DNA of 64,000 nt from positions 3,596,001-3,660,000 of the forward strand of contig NZ_VFOW01000001.1 of the NCBI RefSeq assembly GCF_006716355.1. Reading direction: 5' to 3'. The position numbers and the translations under genes are program-made. This stretch comes from Stackebrandtia endophytica (GTDB lineage Bacteria > Actinomycetota > Actinomycetes > Mycobacteriales > Micromonosporaceae). Below are positions 33,653 through 42,398 of this stretch, piece after piece (position 1 is the stretch's first letter; every line of letters starts with the position of its first letter). Under the pieces are notes generated by a model. The model saw only the letters and a list, made by a program, of their open reading frames with translations. It had not been told where the DNA came from and searched no databases.

Positions 33653-35148
33653 CAACTCCATCCGAATCTGGCGCTCACGACCATGAAGACACCGAGCACA
33701 GCGGTCACGACCTGAAGTATGACGGCCGTCCGCCAGGCGTGGCGACCCCGCGTCCACAGCATCGCCATGGTGGTCGCGGCCAGGATCAGGAATATCAGCA
33801 GGAGTGGACGCGCTTCGATTCCCTCGAACGCGAGAGCGACCAACAGCGCGACCTGAGTGCCGAGCAATATCGCCGCCATGCGCAGCCGACTGGGCATGGG
33901 AGTCGTCGGTGCGGGCGGTGCCATTGTCGGTTGCGGTGACACTGCAACCGGTGACACTGCAACCGGTGACACTGCGACCGGCGACACTGCGACCGGTGGC
34001 GCGGCCACGGCAGAAGGCATCGCGGGAGTCGGTGCCGTCGACGGCACGGTCGGCGCCGGCGCCTCGACCGGTGAAAGCGGGGCGGTGGCCAACACCGCTC
34101 CGTGAGCCACCACCTGTTCCAGGCGATCGGTCACCACCGGTGAGCGCCCGGTCGTCTGATGCAGAATCGTCGCCGCCAACGGCATCCGACTGGCACCACC
34201 GACCATGAAGATGCCGGCGATCGCCTGAGGCGGCAGTTCACAACTGTCGATGACGGCACCGACCACACGGGACAGGCGCTCGACGAACGGCCGCGCGAGG
34301 GTGTCCAATTCGGGTCGAGTCAAGTGCACATCCTGATCCAGAACCGGAATGAAGATGTCGGCACTGGTGCTGCGGGACAGTCTCTCCTTTGCGGTCCGCA
34401 CGTCGTCGTACAGCATTCGCCAGTGACGGCGATCCGCCGGAGTACTCGGTGCGACGAGCCGTTGCCACTGCTCGTCGGTACCGACGCCGTTTCGTAGATG
34501 CCGAAGAATCGCCTCGTCGATGTCGACGCCGCCCAGATTGTCGATGCCGTCGACCGAGCGGACGTCGAAGCCGGTCTCGGTGCGCACCACGGCGCTGGCG
34601 TCAAAGGTTCCACCACCGAAGTCGTGAACCACCACCGCCGATCCGGTTGGAACGTCATGGCCCAGTTCGGACAGGTAGTACGTCGCCGCCGCCACCGGTT
34701 CCGGGACGAAGCTCGGATCGATCAGACCGGCGGCTTGGGCGGCTTCGCGAAGCACCAGTTTGCGGGTCGGTCCCCAGGTCGCCGGATGGGTGATGGTGAC
34801 CGAGGCGGGTGCGCCGCCCAGGGTGCGTTCACACTCGACCTGTACCCGGCCGAGGACGGCGGTGAACAGTTCGACCACCGAGTACTCGTGTGCTCCCAAC
34901 AGGACCGACAAGTCGTCGATGCGTCGTTTCGGGTGGGGCTCGAAACACGCCAGATCGAGCCGGGCCGAGTCCACGGCGTCACGTCCGACCAACAGGCCAC
35001 GATCGGGCTGAGCGAACACCGCCGACGGCAACAGCGGGGAGCCGTCGAACATCAGGGCGTCGACCCGACCGTCGGCGCGAGACACCGCACCCGTGGTGTG
35101 AGAGGTCCCGAAGTCGATGCCGAGTGCGAACCGAGTGGGATGGGACAC
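33652..35148 (-). CDS. Membrane-anchored Hsp70-like ATPase
   Basis: 498 residues. The first 355 or so form an Hsp70/actin-type nucleotide-binding domain: phosphate 1 ALGIDFGTSHTTGAVS, THPATWGPTRKLVLREAA, phosphate 2 VVHDFGGGTFDASAV, and adenosine motif GIFMVGGASRMPL. The substrate-binding beta domain of DnaK is absent. In its place is a Pro/Ala/Val linker with four PVAVS units, then three membrane helices (about 425-495). The GTG start is 6 nt behind TATCCT, so the mRNA is probably leaderless. A small membrane protein is coupled downstream. Actinobacteria have related stand-alone Hsp70-like proteins of unknown client. Confidence 0.88.
   Translation of the reverse strand: MSHPTRFALGIDFGTSHTTGAVSRADGRVDALMFDGSPLLPSAVFAQPDRGLLVGRDAVDSARLDLACFEPHPKRRIDDLSVLLGAHEYSVVELFTAVLGRVQVECERTLGGAPASVTITHPATWGPTRKLVLREAAQAAGLIDPSFVPEPVAAATYYLSELGHDVPTGSAVVVHDFGGGTFDASAVVRTETGFDVRSVDGIDNLGGVDIDEAILRHLRNGVGTDEQWQRLVAPSTPADRRHWRMLYDDVRTAKERLSRSTSADIFIPVLDQDVHLTRPELDTLARPFVERLSRVVGAVIDSCELPPQAIAGIFMVGGASRMPLAATILHQTTGRSPVVTDRLEQVVAHGAVLATAPLSPVEAPAPTVPSTAPTPAMPSAVAAPPVAVSPVAVSPVAVSPVAVSPQPTMAPPAPTTPMPSRLRMAAILLGTQVALLVALAFEGIEARPLLLIFLILAATTMAMLWTRGRHAWRTAVILQVVTAVLGVFMVVSARFGWS
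33935..33994. repeat. Four tandem 15-bp units inside the Hsp70-like gene
   Basis: GGTGACACTGCAACC repeated four times with single-base changes encodes the PVAVS units of the linker. Copy number could vary between strains. Confidence 0.85.
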
Positions 35149-35209
35149 ACATCGAGGATATCGCCGAGGCGGCCATGATGTCCGACGGGATCGGTTGCAC
35201 CCGTGGATG

Positions 35210-35947
35210 TCAGGACCGATTGAGGAACTTCGTCATCCGGTCGCGTTTCTCCTCGGAGTCGAACAGCAGTGCCTGCGCCGCAAGCTCCACATGCGGATGA
35301 GCCGCGTCGCCGGCGTTGACCGCCAGTTTCGTCAACCGCAACGCCATCGGAGCGGCCTTGGCGATGTCGTCGAGTAGGCGGCCCACGTGGGGGAGTAGTT
35401 CTTCGGGATCGACGACCGCGCTGACCAGTCCGGCGCGCAGCGCCTCCTCGGCGGGCAGTCGTCGTCCGGTGAACAGCAGTTCCTTCGCCAGGCTCTCACC
35501 CACCAGTGCGGGCAGTCGCCAGGTCGCGCCGGCGCCGGCCAGAATTCCCAATCGGGCCTCGGGCTGGCCGAAGAAGCTTCGCGTCGAACACACCCGGATG
35601 TCGCAGGCGTATGACAGTTCGGCACCGCCACCCAGCGCCGGACCGTCGATGGCGGCCACCGTGGGCATGGGTAGGGAACGAATGCGTTCGAACAGTCCGG
35701 AGTTGATGGCGCGCAACGCATCGCCGGAGGTGCGGTCGCGCAACTGTCCGATGTCGGCGCCGGCGGCGAACGTTCCGTCGGTGCCGCCGGTCAGCAACAT
35801 CGGCAGTGGGTTTCGTTCCAACCGATCGCACACCGCGTGCAGTTCGTCCACCATGGACTGATCGATGGCGTTGCGTTTATCGGGACGGTTCAACACCACC
35901 GTCATCCGATCGGCCGTCTCGGTCACGATCAACGTGTCGAAGTTCAT
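35210..35947 (-). CDS. Enoyl-CoA hydratase/isomerase
   Basis: 245 residues of the crotonase fold. It has LNRPDKRNAID near the N-terminus, the oxyanion-hole segment TFAAGADIGQLRD, and PTVAAIDGPALGGGAELSYACDIRV. The position that is the second catalytic glutamate in hydratases lies in FFGQPEARLGIL. It catalyses hydration or isomerisation of enoyl-CoA in beta-oxidation-like pathways. The ATG at 35947 overlaps the stop of the 3-hydroxyacyl-CoA dehydrogenase gene (TGATG), so the two are translated together. The C-terminal helix EEKRDRMTKFLNR is typical. Confidence 0.92.
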   Translation of the reverse strand: MNFDTLIVTETADRMTVVLNRPDKRNAIDQSMVDELHAVCDRLERNPLPMLLTGGTDGTFAAGADIGQLRDRTSGDALRAINSGLFERIRSLPMPTVAAIDGPALGGGAELSYACDIRVCSTRSFFGQPEARLGILAGAGATWRLPALVGESLAKELLFTGRRLPAEEALRAGLVSAVVDPEELLPHVGRLLDDIAKAAPMALRLTKLAVNAGDAAHPHVELAAQALLFDSEEKRDRMTKFLNRS

Positions 35948-36807
35948 CAGACCACCTTCTGTCCGCCGTGCCAACGATAAAAGCCCTCGCCGGTCTTCTT
36001 GCCCAACTTCCCGGCCGCCACCATGTCGATCAGCAGTTGCGGCGGCGCGAAACGATCGCCGTAGGCCTCCTGGAGGGTGCGGGCGATGTCCAACCGGACG
36101 TCCAGCCCGACGACGTCGGTCAACTCCAACGGCCCCAGGGGATGCCGGTAGCCCAGCGACATCGCGGTGTCGATGTCGGCGGCCGAGGCCACCCCGGATT
36201 CGACCATCCGGATCGCCTCCAGGCCCAGCGCGTTGCCCAACCGCGAGGTCGCGAAACCCGGGGCGTCCTCGACTACGATCGGCTGCTTTCCGAGCCGTCG
36301 AGCGATGTCCAGGGCCGCTTGCGTCGTCTGCGGTGACGTCCGGTCACCGGTCACGATCTCCAACAGGGCCATCGCGTACACCGGGTTGAAGAAGTGCAGG
36401 CCGATGAACCGTTCCGGTGCCTCCAGCGACTCGGCGATCTCCGATATGGAGATACTGGAGGTGTTGGAAGCCAACAGCTTCGGAGATCGTTGCTGGGCTG
36501 CGGTGAGGATGCGGCGCTTCAGGTCCAGGCGTTCGGGCACCGCCTCGACGATCACCTCCGCAGCTTCCGGCGCGTCGGTGACATTGGTCACGGTCGATAC
36601 CTGGGAGCGGATCCGGGTGGCGGTGCCCGGTTCGGCGCGGCCGCGGTCCTCCGCCGCCTCCGCCCACCTGCCGATTCGGTCCAGTGCCGATGCCGCGCGT
36701 TCTCCGTCGACTTCGCACAGGGTCACTTGATAGTCGGCCAGCGCCGCCACATAGGCGATGCCGGCGCCCATCGTTCCTCCGCCGATGACCACGAACTGTT
36801 CGGACAT
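35947..36807 (-). CDS. 3-hydroxybutyryl-CoA dehydrogenase
   Basis: 286 residues, the usual length of the stand-alone enzyme. It oxidises (S)-3-hydroxyacyl-CoA to 3-ketoacyl-CoA with NAD+, or runs the reverse reaction. The nucleotide loop is VIGGGTMGAGIAYVAALADY. SNTSSISISEIA and the catalytic dyad region FIGLHFFNPVYAM (His) with VEDAPGFATSRL (Asn/Arg area) follow, then the C-terminal dimerisation domain ending GEGFYRWHGG. It overlaps the enoyl-CoA hydratase gene and forms a two-gene beta-oxidation unit. Confidence 0.95.
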   Translation of the reverse strand: MSEQFVVIGGGTMGAGIAYVAALADYQVTLCEVDGERAASALDRIGRWAEAAEDRGRAEPGTATRIRSQVSTVTNVTDAPEAAEVIVEAVPERLDLKRRILTAAQQRSPKLLASNTSSISISEIAESLEAPERFIGLHFFNPVYAMALLEIVTGDRTSPQTTQAALDIARRLGKQPIVVEDAPGFATSRLGNALGLEAIRMVESGVASAADIDTAMSLGYRHPLGPLELTDVVGLDVRLDIARTLQEAYGDRFAPPQLLIDMVAAGKLGKKTGEGFYRWHGGQKVV

Positions 36808-36977
36808 GTCGACCTCCTCGCCGTTGAGTGCGCCATCACGGTACCGGCTGTCGGGGTCGGTCGCCGCACACCGTTGCCGTCCACGATGTCCGCCCGGTCG
36901 TCACGCGGTCCTCCTGTGATGTTCACCGGTTGGCAAACACTTGCCGGTAGATCGCCGGAGGTCTAGCGTGGCCGGGC

Positions 36978-37838
36978 GTGGACCCCCTCGCGATCGCCCT
37001 CGTGGGCGCTGCCGCCGTTTGCCACGCGGTCTGGAACCTCTATGCCAAGCGCGCCGCCGACGGCGGCACCGTCTTCGTGTGGCTCAACAGTGGTGCGTCG
37101 GCGATCATCTACCTGCCGTTGGTGCTGATCATCGTCATCCTCTACCCACCACAATGGTCGTGGCTGCTTCCGGCGGCGATGCTGGTCACCGGGGTACTGC
37201 ACCTGGGCTACTCGGTCGTGTTGCAACGCGGCTATCAGCACGGCGACATGTCGGTGGTGTATCCACTGGCCCGCGGGACCGGCCCGGCGCTGTCGGTGAC
37301 TTTCGCCATAGTCGTGTTCGGAGAACGGCCGGGGCTTCTGGGCGTCCTCGGTGCCCTCGGGGTCGTGGGCGGCATCCTCATCATCGGCCTGGGCCGCGCC
37401 AGCGGAACCAAGTTGTCCGCCGGGGTCTTCTACGGGCTGATCACCGGCGTTCTCATTGCGAGCTACACGGTCTGGGACGCCTGGGCGGTGGGCCCGCTGG
37501 CGATCTCGCCGATCCTGTACGACTGGGGCAGCAACCTGACCCGAAGTGCCTTGTTGACGCCGTACTCGCTGCGCCGTAAGGCCGAGATCAAGCGGGTCTG
37601 GAACACCCACCGCGCGGCGATCTTCGTGGTCGCGATCATCGCGCCGGCCGCCTACATGCTGGTGTTGTTCGCCTATCGGTACGCGCCGGTGAGTCTCGTG
37701 GCGCCGGCACGTGAACTCAGCATCGTCATCGGCAGTCTGTTCGCGTGGCTGTTGTTGCGCGAACCGCAGGCCGGTCGTCGCATCACCGGTGCCTCCGTCG
37801 TGCTTCTGGGGGTAATCGCCCTGGCAGCGACCCGATGA
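36978..37838 (+). CDS. EamA/DMT superfamily transporter
   Basis: 286 residues with ten hydrophobic segments in two EamA halves. The conserved GYQHGDMSVVYPLARGTGPALSVTFAIVVFGERPG closes the first half, and YRYAPVSLVAPARELSIVIGSLFAWLLLREP the second. This is typical of drug/metabolite exporters of the cytoplasmic membrane. The GTG at 36978 lies 8 nt behind TAGCGT, so a leaderless mRNA is likely. The substrate is unknown. Confidence 0.9.
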   Translation: MDPLAIALVGAAAVCHAVWNLYAKRAADGGTVFVWLNSGASAIIYLPLVLIIVILYPPQWSWLLPAAMLVTGVLHLGYSVVLQRGYQHGDMSVVYPLARGTGPALSVTFAIVVFGERPGLLGVLGALGVVGGILIIGLGRASGTKLSAGVFYGLITGVLIASYTVWDAWAVGPLAISPILYDWGSNLTRSALLTPYSLRRKAEIKRVWNTHRAAIFVVAIIAPAAYMLVLFAYRYAPVSLVAPARELSIVIGSLFAWLLLREPQAGRRITGASVVLLGVIALAATR

Positions 37839-37979
37839 TCGCTTGACCCGACCCCCCGTTTTGGCGGATTCAACGGCATCACGTATGCTTTCCAAGCCTC
37901 CGACGGCGCGCAGACGGTGGCAGGCGAGGTAGTAATGGCATTGACGATCCGCAAGGGTTGTATGGCATGATGACCTAGC

Positions 37980-38052
37980 GCCCCCATCGTCTAGTGGCCT
38001 AGGACGCCGCCCTTTCAAGGCGGTAGCACGGGTTCGAATCCCGTTGGGGGTA
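37980..38052 (+). tRNA. tRNA-Glu (TTC)
   Basis: 73 nt without encoded CCA. The acceptor stem is GCCCCCA/TGGGGGT, the anticodon loop CTTTCAA (TTC) and the T loop GGTTCGAATCC. Confidence 0.96.
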
Positions 38053-38093
38053 CGAGTACAATCGGTGGAGTCTTCGGACGAAACCAACAGCAA

Positions 38094-38167
38094 GGTCCTG
38101 TGGAGCAGTTGGAGTGCTCGCCGCCCTGTCAAGGCGGAGGCCGCGGGTTCAAGTCCCGTCAGGACCG
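38094..38167 (+). tRNA. tRNA-Asp (GTC)
   Basis: 74 nt without encoded CCA. The acceptor stem is GGTCCTG/CAGGACC, the anticodon loop CTGTCAA (GTC) and the T loop GGTTCAAGTCC. It follows tRNA-Glu by 41 bp, and the two are likely cotranscribed. Confidence 0.96.
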
Positions 38168-38175
38168 CCGTGAGA

Positions 38176-38212
38176 AACCGGCTTCGTGAGAGATCACGAA
38201 GCCGGTTTTTTG
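38176..38212 (+). terminator. Terminator of the tRNA-Glu/Asp unit
   Basis: AACCGGCTTCGTGA pairs with TCACGAAGCCGGTT, followed by TTTT: a strong intrinsic terminator, also marking the left border of the metabolite locus. Confidence 0.9.
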
Positions 38213-38244
38213 TTCGGCCGTTCGAACCGGGCGGCGGCTCGGCG

Positions 38245-38877
38245 TCACGGCGACAGAAGTGCGTCCCGGACCTCGATGAGACGGTTGAACCTGGTGTGCG
38301 GAATCGCCTGTCGGGCACACCAGTCCGCCAGCCCGTTCTTGGCGAACACCCGGTCGGCGACACCGGCCGCCCGGCGGTCCGAGGTTCCGTCGCCGATCAC
38401 GACGGTGGTCAGGCCACGATGTCTGGCCCGCATCAGCGGAGTCAGTTTGCAGGTACCGCAACCGGAGCAGGAACACTGCGTGTTGCGGTGCGGGAAGGTG
38501 AGTTCCCCGTCGATGACCCGCGCCGTCACGACCGGAAGCCCGAGACGCCGACACTCGTCCTCGGCGTGAAACCCGAATCCGTCCGAGACCACCGTGATCT
38601 CGGCGCCGGCGGCACGCAGATCGGTGATCAGCTGTTCGGTACCGGGATCGAGGGGAACCTCCCGGGCGGTCTTCAACAGCAGTTCCTCGTCGTGCGGCAG
38701 CATCGCCCACTCCCGCCGGAGACACTCCAGTCCACTGATCGCGCCGGCACGATATCGCAGCCCCGGCTCGCGCCAGTCCCCTGTGGCCAGTCGGTCGAGC
38801 AGGTGCTCGGCGGTGTCGGTGAGGGTGATGGTGCCGTCGAAGTCGAGGAAGACGGCGGTATCGTCCAACCGGGGCAT
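38245..38877 (-). CDS. HAD-family phosphatase, MtnX-like
   Basis: 210 residues. The nucleophile motif is FLDFDGTITLTD (Asp12, Asp14), motif II lies in ITVVSDGFGFHAED, and the metal site is VVIGDGTSDRRAA. Between them is the cysteine cluster CSCSGCGTCK, comparable to the CxxC-type insert of MtnX-like members. It would hydrolyse a phosphate monoester, probably a sugar or enediol phosphate. AGGAG precedes the ATG at 38877. It is the last gene of a leftward operon after a radical SAM enzyme (28-bp gap). In the metabolite locus it may dephosphorylate a sugar intermediate; the substrate is inferred only. Confidence 0.82.
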   Translation of the reverse strand: MPRLDDTAVFLDFDGTITLTDTAEHLLDRLATGDWREPGLRYRAGAISGLECLRREWAMLPHDEELLLKTAREVPLDPGTEQLITDLRAAGAEITVVSDGFGFHAEDECRRLGLPVVTARVIDGELTFPHRNTQCSCSGCGTCKLTPLMRARHRGLTTVVIGDGTSDRRAAGVADRVFAKNGLADWCARQAIPHTRFNRLIEVRDALLSP

Positions 38878-38905
38878 GGCAGCTCCTGGAAAGTTCTGCG
38901 GGGAC

Positions 38906-39886
38906 TCAGTAATGCCAGGCGGGCACGTCGCCCAGCCGCGCGACGTCGTCGCTGTATCCGGCCGCGGTGGTCGAGCAGCCGTTGCAGACCAGTGGTCCAC
39001 GTTCGCGGAACTCGTCCATGTGTTCCCGGAACTTGGGGATCCCGAGATTCCAGTTGCGGCCGTCCCGCAGGCCGACGCCGGGAACCCGTTCGGCGTGAGA
39101 GATGCACGAGCAGGCAAAACCCTTGCCGCCCTTGGCATCCAAGTAGATGACGTCGTCTACGACATGACACAGTGGTCGGCTCGCCCTGGGTGTCACCGAC
39201 TCGGTGAAGTATCGTTCCCGCTCCTGCGGGGTGTCACCGTAGAAACGTTTGCCCAACGGAACCAGGGCGCTGTGCGGGTCCGCCAGATAGATCGGTTCGC
39301 AGGTGTCGATCACGTCCTGTGGATCGGGGTAGACGATGCTGCGTTCGAGTTTCAACGCCGACAGCTCCCACTGCTGTACCCCGGCGGCGGTGAGGGTTTG
39401 CTGCAGTCGTGGCAGCTGGGTGTAGTTGTGCGGCCCGACGACGGTGTTGACTCGGGTGACGAGTCCGAGTTCCCGGGCGCGACGCAGACCCGCCAGACCG
39501 TTGTCGAACGCCATCGGCAGCCGTCGGTACAGGTCGTGTTCCTCAGCGGTGCCGCCGTCGATGCTGACGATGACCTGGGCGAGCCCCGCGGCGGCCAGTC
39601 GGTCGATCATTCGTGACAGTAGTTGCCCGTTGGTGATGATCGACATCTTCATGCCGTGCCGGGTACCGGTCTCGACGAGTTCCACGACGTCACGGTGCAT
39701 CAGTGGCTCACCCCCGGTGAACCGTACGTAGCGAACGCCCATTTCACGGGCCTCGGGCAGCATCCGATCGAACTCCTCGACGCTGAACCGGTACTCGTCG
39801 CGGGAGAGCGCGAAGTCGCACATGAAGCAGTCGGCGTTGCAGGCTTCCAAGATCCGGATGAACAGGTATTTATCCCTTGTGGTCAT
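38906..39886 (-). CDS. Radical SAM enzyme resembling cytosylglucuronate decarboxylases (BlsE/MilG)
   Basis: 326 residues. The iron-sulfur/SAM motif is Cys16-x3-Cys20-x2-Cys23 (LEACNADCFMCDF), followed by YVRFTGGEPLMHRDV, SIITNGQLLS, VIVSIDGGTAEEHD and RVNTVVGPHNY. Extra cysteines near the C-terminus (ACSCISH and VCNGCSTT) suggest an auxiliary cluster. The strand VQQWELSALKLERSI and overall length fit BlsE-type enzymes, which decarboxylate cytosylglucuronic acid to an arabinopyranosyl nucleoside. The substrate call is from remembered family resemblance and needs an alignment. AAGGAG precedes ATG 39886. Genes for a nucleotide N-glycosidase and a GT-B enzyme lie in the divergent operon, supporting the idea. 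Confidence 0.7.
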   Translation of the reverse strand: MTTRDKYLFIRILEACNADCFMCDFALSRDEYRFSVEEFDRMLPEAREMGVRYVRFTGGEPLMHRDVVELVETGTRHGMKMSIITNGQLLSRMIDRLAAAGLAQVIVSIDGGTAEEHDLYRRLPMAFDNGLAGLRRARELGLVTRVNTVVGPHNYTQLPRLQQTLTAAGVQQWELSALKLERSIVYPDPQDVIDTCEPIYLADPHSALVPLGKRFYGDTPQERERYFTESVTPRASRPLCHVVDDVIYLDAKGGKGFACSCISHAERVPGVGLRDGRNWNLGIPKFREHMDEFRERGPLVCNGCSTTAAGYSDDVARLGDVPAWHY

Positions 39887-39915
39887 TGAAACTCCTTGCC
39901 GGTCGGTCGAACTGG

Positions 39916-40938
39916 TCACGAAATCGGCGCCGGATCGCCCCACCCGGCGGCGCGGTAGCAGTCGTCGAGGATCCGGACCACCCGAAGCCCCGGCCGCCAC
40001 AGGTCCCCGGTTCCGTCGGACACCGCGCGGATCGCGGCGGGAAGGGCGAGCCGATAGCCGTCCGGGTCGAAAGAGGCGTCGACGACGGTCGTCGGTTCGT
40101 CGGCGACGCGCACGGTGACGGTCTCGGCGTCCTCGTCCAGTTCGACGGTTCCGCGTTCGCAGGTGAGTTCATGCAACGGCGGCTCCCGATCGCTCACCGA
40201 CCAGTCGAGGGACAGTTCGGTGCAACCGCCGCCGACGTGCTCCAGGACCACATCGGCGCGGTCCTCGACGGTCCAGCCGGTGGTGTTGCCGAGCTTCGCA
40301 CCGGCGACACGACTGATCGGGCCGAGCAACGCCTCGGACAGATAGATGTAGTGGTAACCCTGATCGAGCAGGCAACCACCACCGGCCAGTGCCCGATCGG
40401 TGCGCCAGTCGCCGTGAGTCGGATGGAACCCCGGCAGCGGCCCGGGGTCGGCCAGTCGGATCCGGAAGACGCGGGCGGTACCGAGAATCCCGGAGGTGAC
40501 GGTGTCGTACACCGCTCGCCATCCGGTGGTGGTCAGGTAGTTGTGCAACACCGTGATTCGCCGACCGAGTGAGGCGGCGTGATCGACGAGTTCTCGGGCG
40601 GTCGCCGAGTCGGGGGTGACCGGTTTCTCTGACACCACGTGCAATCCGGCGGCCAGGGCCGCCTCGATCGCCGTCCGATGGGTGGCGGTGGGGGAGGCGA
40701 CCACCGCCACGGTCGCGGTGACCTCGGGGGCCCCGAGCTCGGTGGGTTCGACGAACCGACGTCGATCGGGGACGCCGAGTCGATCGGCGAGGACGTCGCG
40801 CCGCCGTTTCGACGGGTCGCACACCGCGACCACCCGGATCCCCGGGTCGGCAAGGTATACCGGGAGGTGGCCGGTCTCGACGATTCGGCCGCAGCCGATG
40901 AGGGCGACGTCGACCGGTGGTGGTGGGGTCGGGGACAT
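39916..40938 (-). CDS. Gfo/Idh/MocA family oxidoreductase (copy 1)
   Basis: 340 residues. The N-terminal Rossmann domain has DVALIGCGRIVETGHLPVYL and the EKP catalytic motif in LHVVSEKPVTPDSATA. The C-terminal beta-sheet domain carries GGCLLDQGYHYIYLSEALLG, the usual Dx3H catalytic region (Asp, then His). It is an NAD(P)-dependent oxidation or reduction of a sugar or nucleotide sugar, typically at C3 before amination. The ATG at 40938 overlaps the stop of the glycosyltransferase gene by 1 nt with GAGGAG upstream. It is encoded in the same leftward operon as the radical SAM and HAD enzymes. Confidence 0.87.
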   Translation of the reverse strand: MSPTPPPPVDVALIGCGRIVETGHLPVYLADPGIRVVAVCDPSKRRRDVLADRLGVPDRRRFVEPTELGAPEVTATVAVVASPTATHRTAIEAALAAGLHVVSEKPVTPDSATARELVDHAASLGRRITVLHNYLTTTGWRAVYDTVTSGILGTARVFRIRLADPGPLPGFHPTHGDWRTDRALAGGGCLLDQGYHYIYLSEALLGPISRVAGAKLGNTTGWTVEDRADVVLEHVGGGCTELSLDWSVSDREPPLHELTCERGTVELDEDAETVTVRVADEPTTVVDASFDPDGYRLALPAAIRAVSDGTGDLWRPGLRVVRILDDCYRAAGWGDPAPIS

Positions 40939-42398
40939 CAGGCTCCTCTGGGTACCGCGGAGATCCGCCAGGTGACGGCGGTGGTGGGTAGGGTCTTCGG
41001 GAAGGCGCCGACGGTGAACTCGGCGAACCGGGCGTGGTGATTCAGGCGCTCGGTGACCCCGGTCAGGGAGCGGATGCGCAACCGGCCGTCGGTGACCTCG
41101 GCTTCGCCTGGCCGGAAACCGAGAAGCGCCAGGACTTTCCGATACAGGCCGTGGTCGCGGTTGGCGGCGCCGGTGCGGCGGCCCAGGAAGTCGAGATCGC
41201 GTTGCATGGCCTCGGTGAGCCGATCGACGTCCAACCCGGTTCGGGGCGCGGCGATGTCCTCCAGTTCGGACAGTGACGCGTCCTTTATGGCACGTTCGTG
41301 TGGTCGTCCCAGGAAGTTGTCGAAGTCGTCGGCCTCGTGGTACGGCTCGGTTCCGGTCGCGGCCCAGTACAGCCAGCGCCTCGGAGACCCTTCGGAGCGG
41401 TTGGGAATCGACCGGATCGTGTTGACCTGCGGGACGAGTCGGCCGTGTCGCCGATAGGCTCGCAGCACCGAGATCTTCTCCCCGATGTCCATGTCCTCGT
41501 CCAAGGTCCGCTCCACCGAGTAGCCGCCGATGCGGGCGTACACCTCGGCGGTGAACGCGGTGTTCCATCCGCTGGTGTTGAGCCGGTTCCAGGTGAAGTC
41601 GTAGTCGGGACGGCGATCGGGCCGGGCGCAACGGCGCGACAGCAGCGCCTCGGTGAAGTTCCAGGATCGCCTCGACAGCAACAGAAGCGGATGCCGGGCG
41701 AGTATCCACGGGCAGTGGTCGAGCTGGCCGCGTAGCCCGTCCAGTCCCGGGTCGGCGTCGAAGGTGTCGACGACGGTGGCTATCTGGCGGGGGTCCAGCC
41801 AGTGGACGTCGGCGTCTTCGGACAGCAGGTACAACGGCGCGAGATAGCGGGGGCGTTCGGCGGCCCGCCACAGCGCGGTGTCGGCGAGCAGTCGCCTCAC
41901 CGTCGTGATCGGCGCCCGTTCGTCGGCCGGATGCAGGTACTCGGCCACCCGCACCGGTACCCGCCCACCGCAGAAACGCTCGGCGGCGGCTGCGGTGCCG
42001 TCGTCGGCCTCGTCGGCGTACCGGTTGACCAGGACGAGCACCTCGAACCCGGCGGCGGGGACGGTGGTGCCGTCGGCGCCCCGCTGGTCGAGATACCGCT
42101 CAAGAAGTCTGGGGATCTGCTGCGCCTCGGTGCGACACGGGACCAGGACGCTGACACGGCAGTCGGTGGCCATCGGCCCGAATGTCGCGGCCAGGTTCGC
42201 GATCCGTTCCCGGTGGCCGGATGGCTGCCGTTCGAGGTGTCGGGTCACGGCACGAAGTTCTCGAGCCGGGTTGCGGCGCGGTGGAAGGTCGTCGGGTTCT
42301 CGCCACGGTTGCATGGCGGTACCGTCGCCGCGTCGAGGCGCCCGGGTGATGTCCTGGGCGGCCATCAGGTCGAGGTGTCGGTCAAATGTCCAGCTCAA
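40938..42398 (-). CDS. GT-A fold glycosyltransferase-like protein (paralogue A)
   Basis: About 486 residues. The Rossmann-like start RVSVLVPCRTEAQQIPRLLERYLDQRG is followed by LVLVNRYADEADDGTA, a DxD-like YLLSEDADVHWLDPRQ, then the block FTWNRLNTSGWNTAFTAEVY, a DEDMDIGEKIS motif and EGSPRRWLYWAATGTEPY. There are no membrane helices. It resembles family-2 glycosyltransferases only in fold elements, and I recognise no described subfamily. It is closely paralogous to 51873-53336. The start is chosen as TTG 42398 because LSWTFDRHLDL aligns with the paralogue's MPWSFTQHLDL; a GTG at 42440 is the alternative. First gene of the leftward operon. Confidence 0.75.
   Translation of the reverse strand: MSWTFDRHLDLMAAQDITRAPRRGDGTAMQPWREPDDLPPRRNPARELRAVTRHLERQPSGHRERIANLAATFGPMATDCRVSVLVPCRTEAQQIPRLLERYLDQRGADGTTVPAAGFEVLVLVNRYADEADDGTAAAAERFCGGRVPVRVAEYLHPADERAPITTVRRLLADTALWRAAERPRYLAPLYLLSEDADVHWLDPRQIATVVDTFDADPGLDGLRGQLDHCPWILARHPLLLLSRRSWNFTEALLSRRCARPDRRPDYDFTWNRLNTSGWNTAFTAEVYARIGGYSVERTLDEDMDIGEKISVLRAYRRHGRLVPQVNTIRSIPNRSEGSPRRWLYWAATGTEPYHEADDFDNFLGRPHERAIKDASLSELEDIAAPRTGLDVDRLTEAMQRDLDFLGRRTGAANRDHGLYRKVLALLGFRPGEAEVTDGRLRIRSLTGVTERLNHHARFAEFTVGAFPKTLPTTAVTWRISAVPRGA

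Noticed and set aside
39916..41871. Extension of the copy-1 oxidoreductase frame upstream of 40938
   Set aside because: The extra 300 codons are antisense-like, Arg-rich and overlap the glycosyltransferase; the ATG at 40938 has GAGGAG and the family N-terminus.
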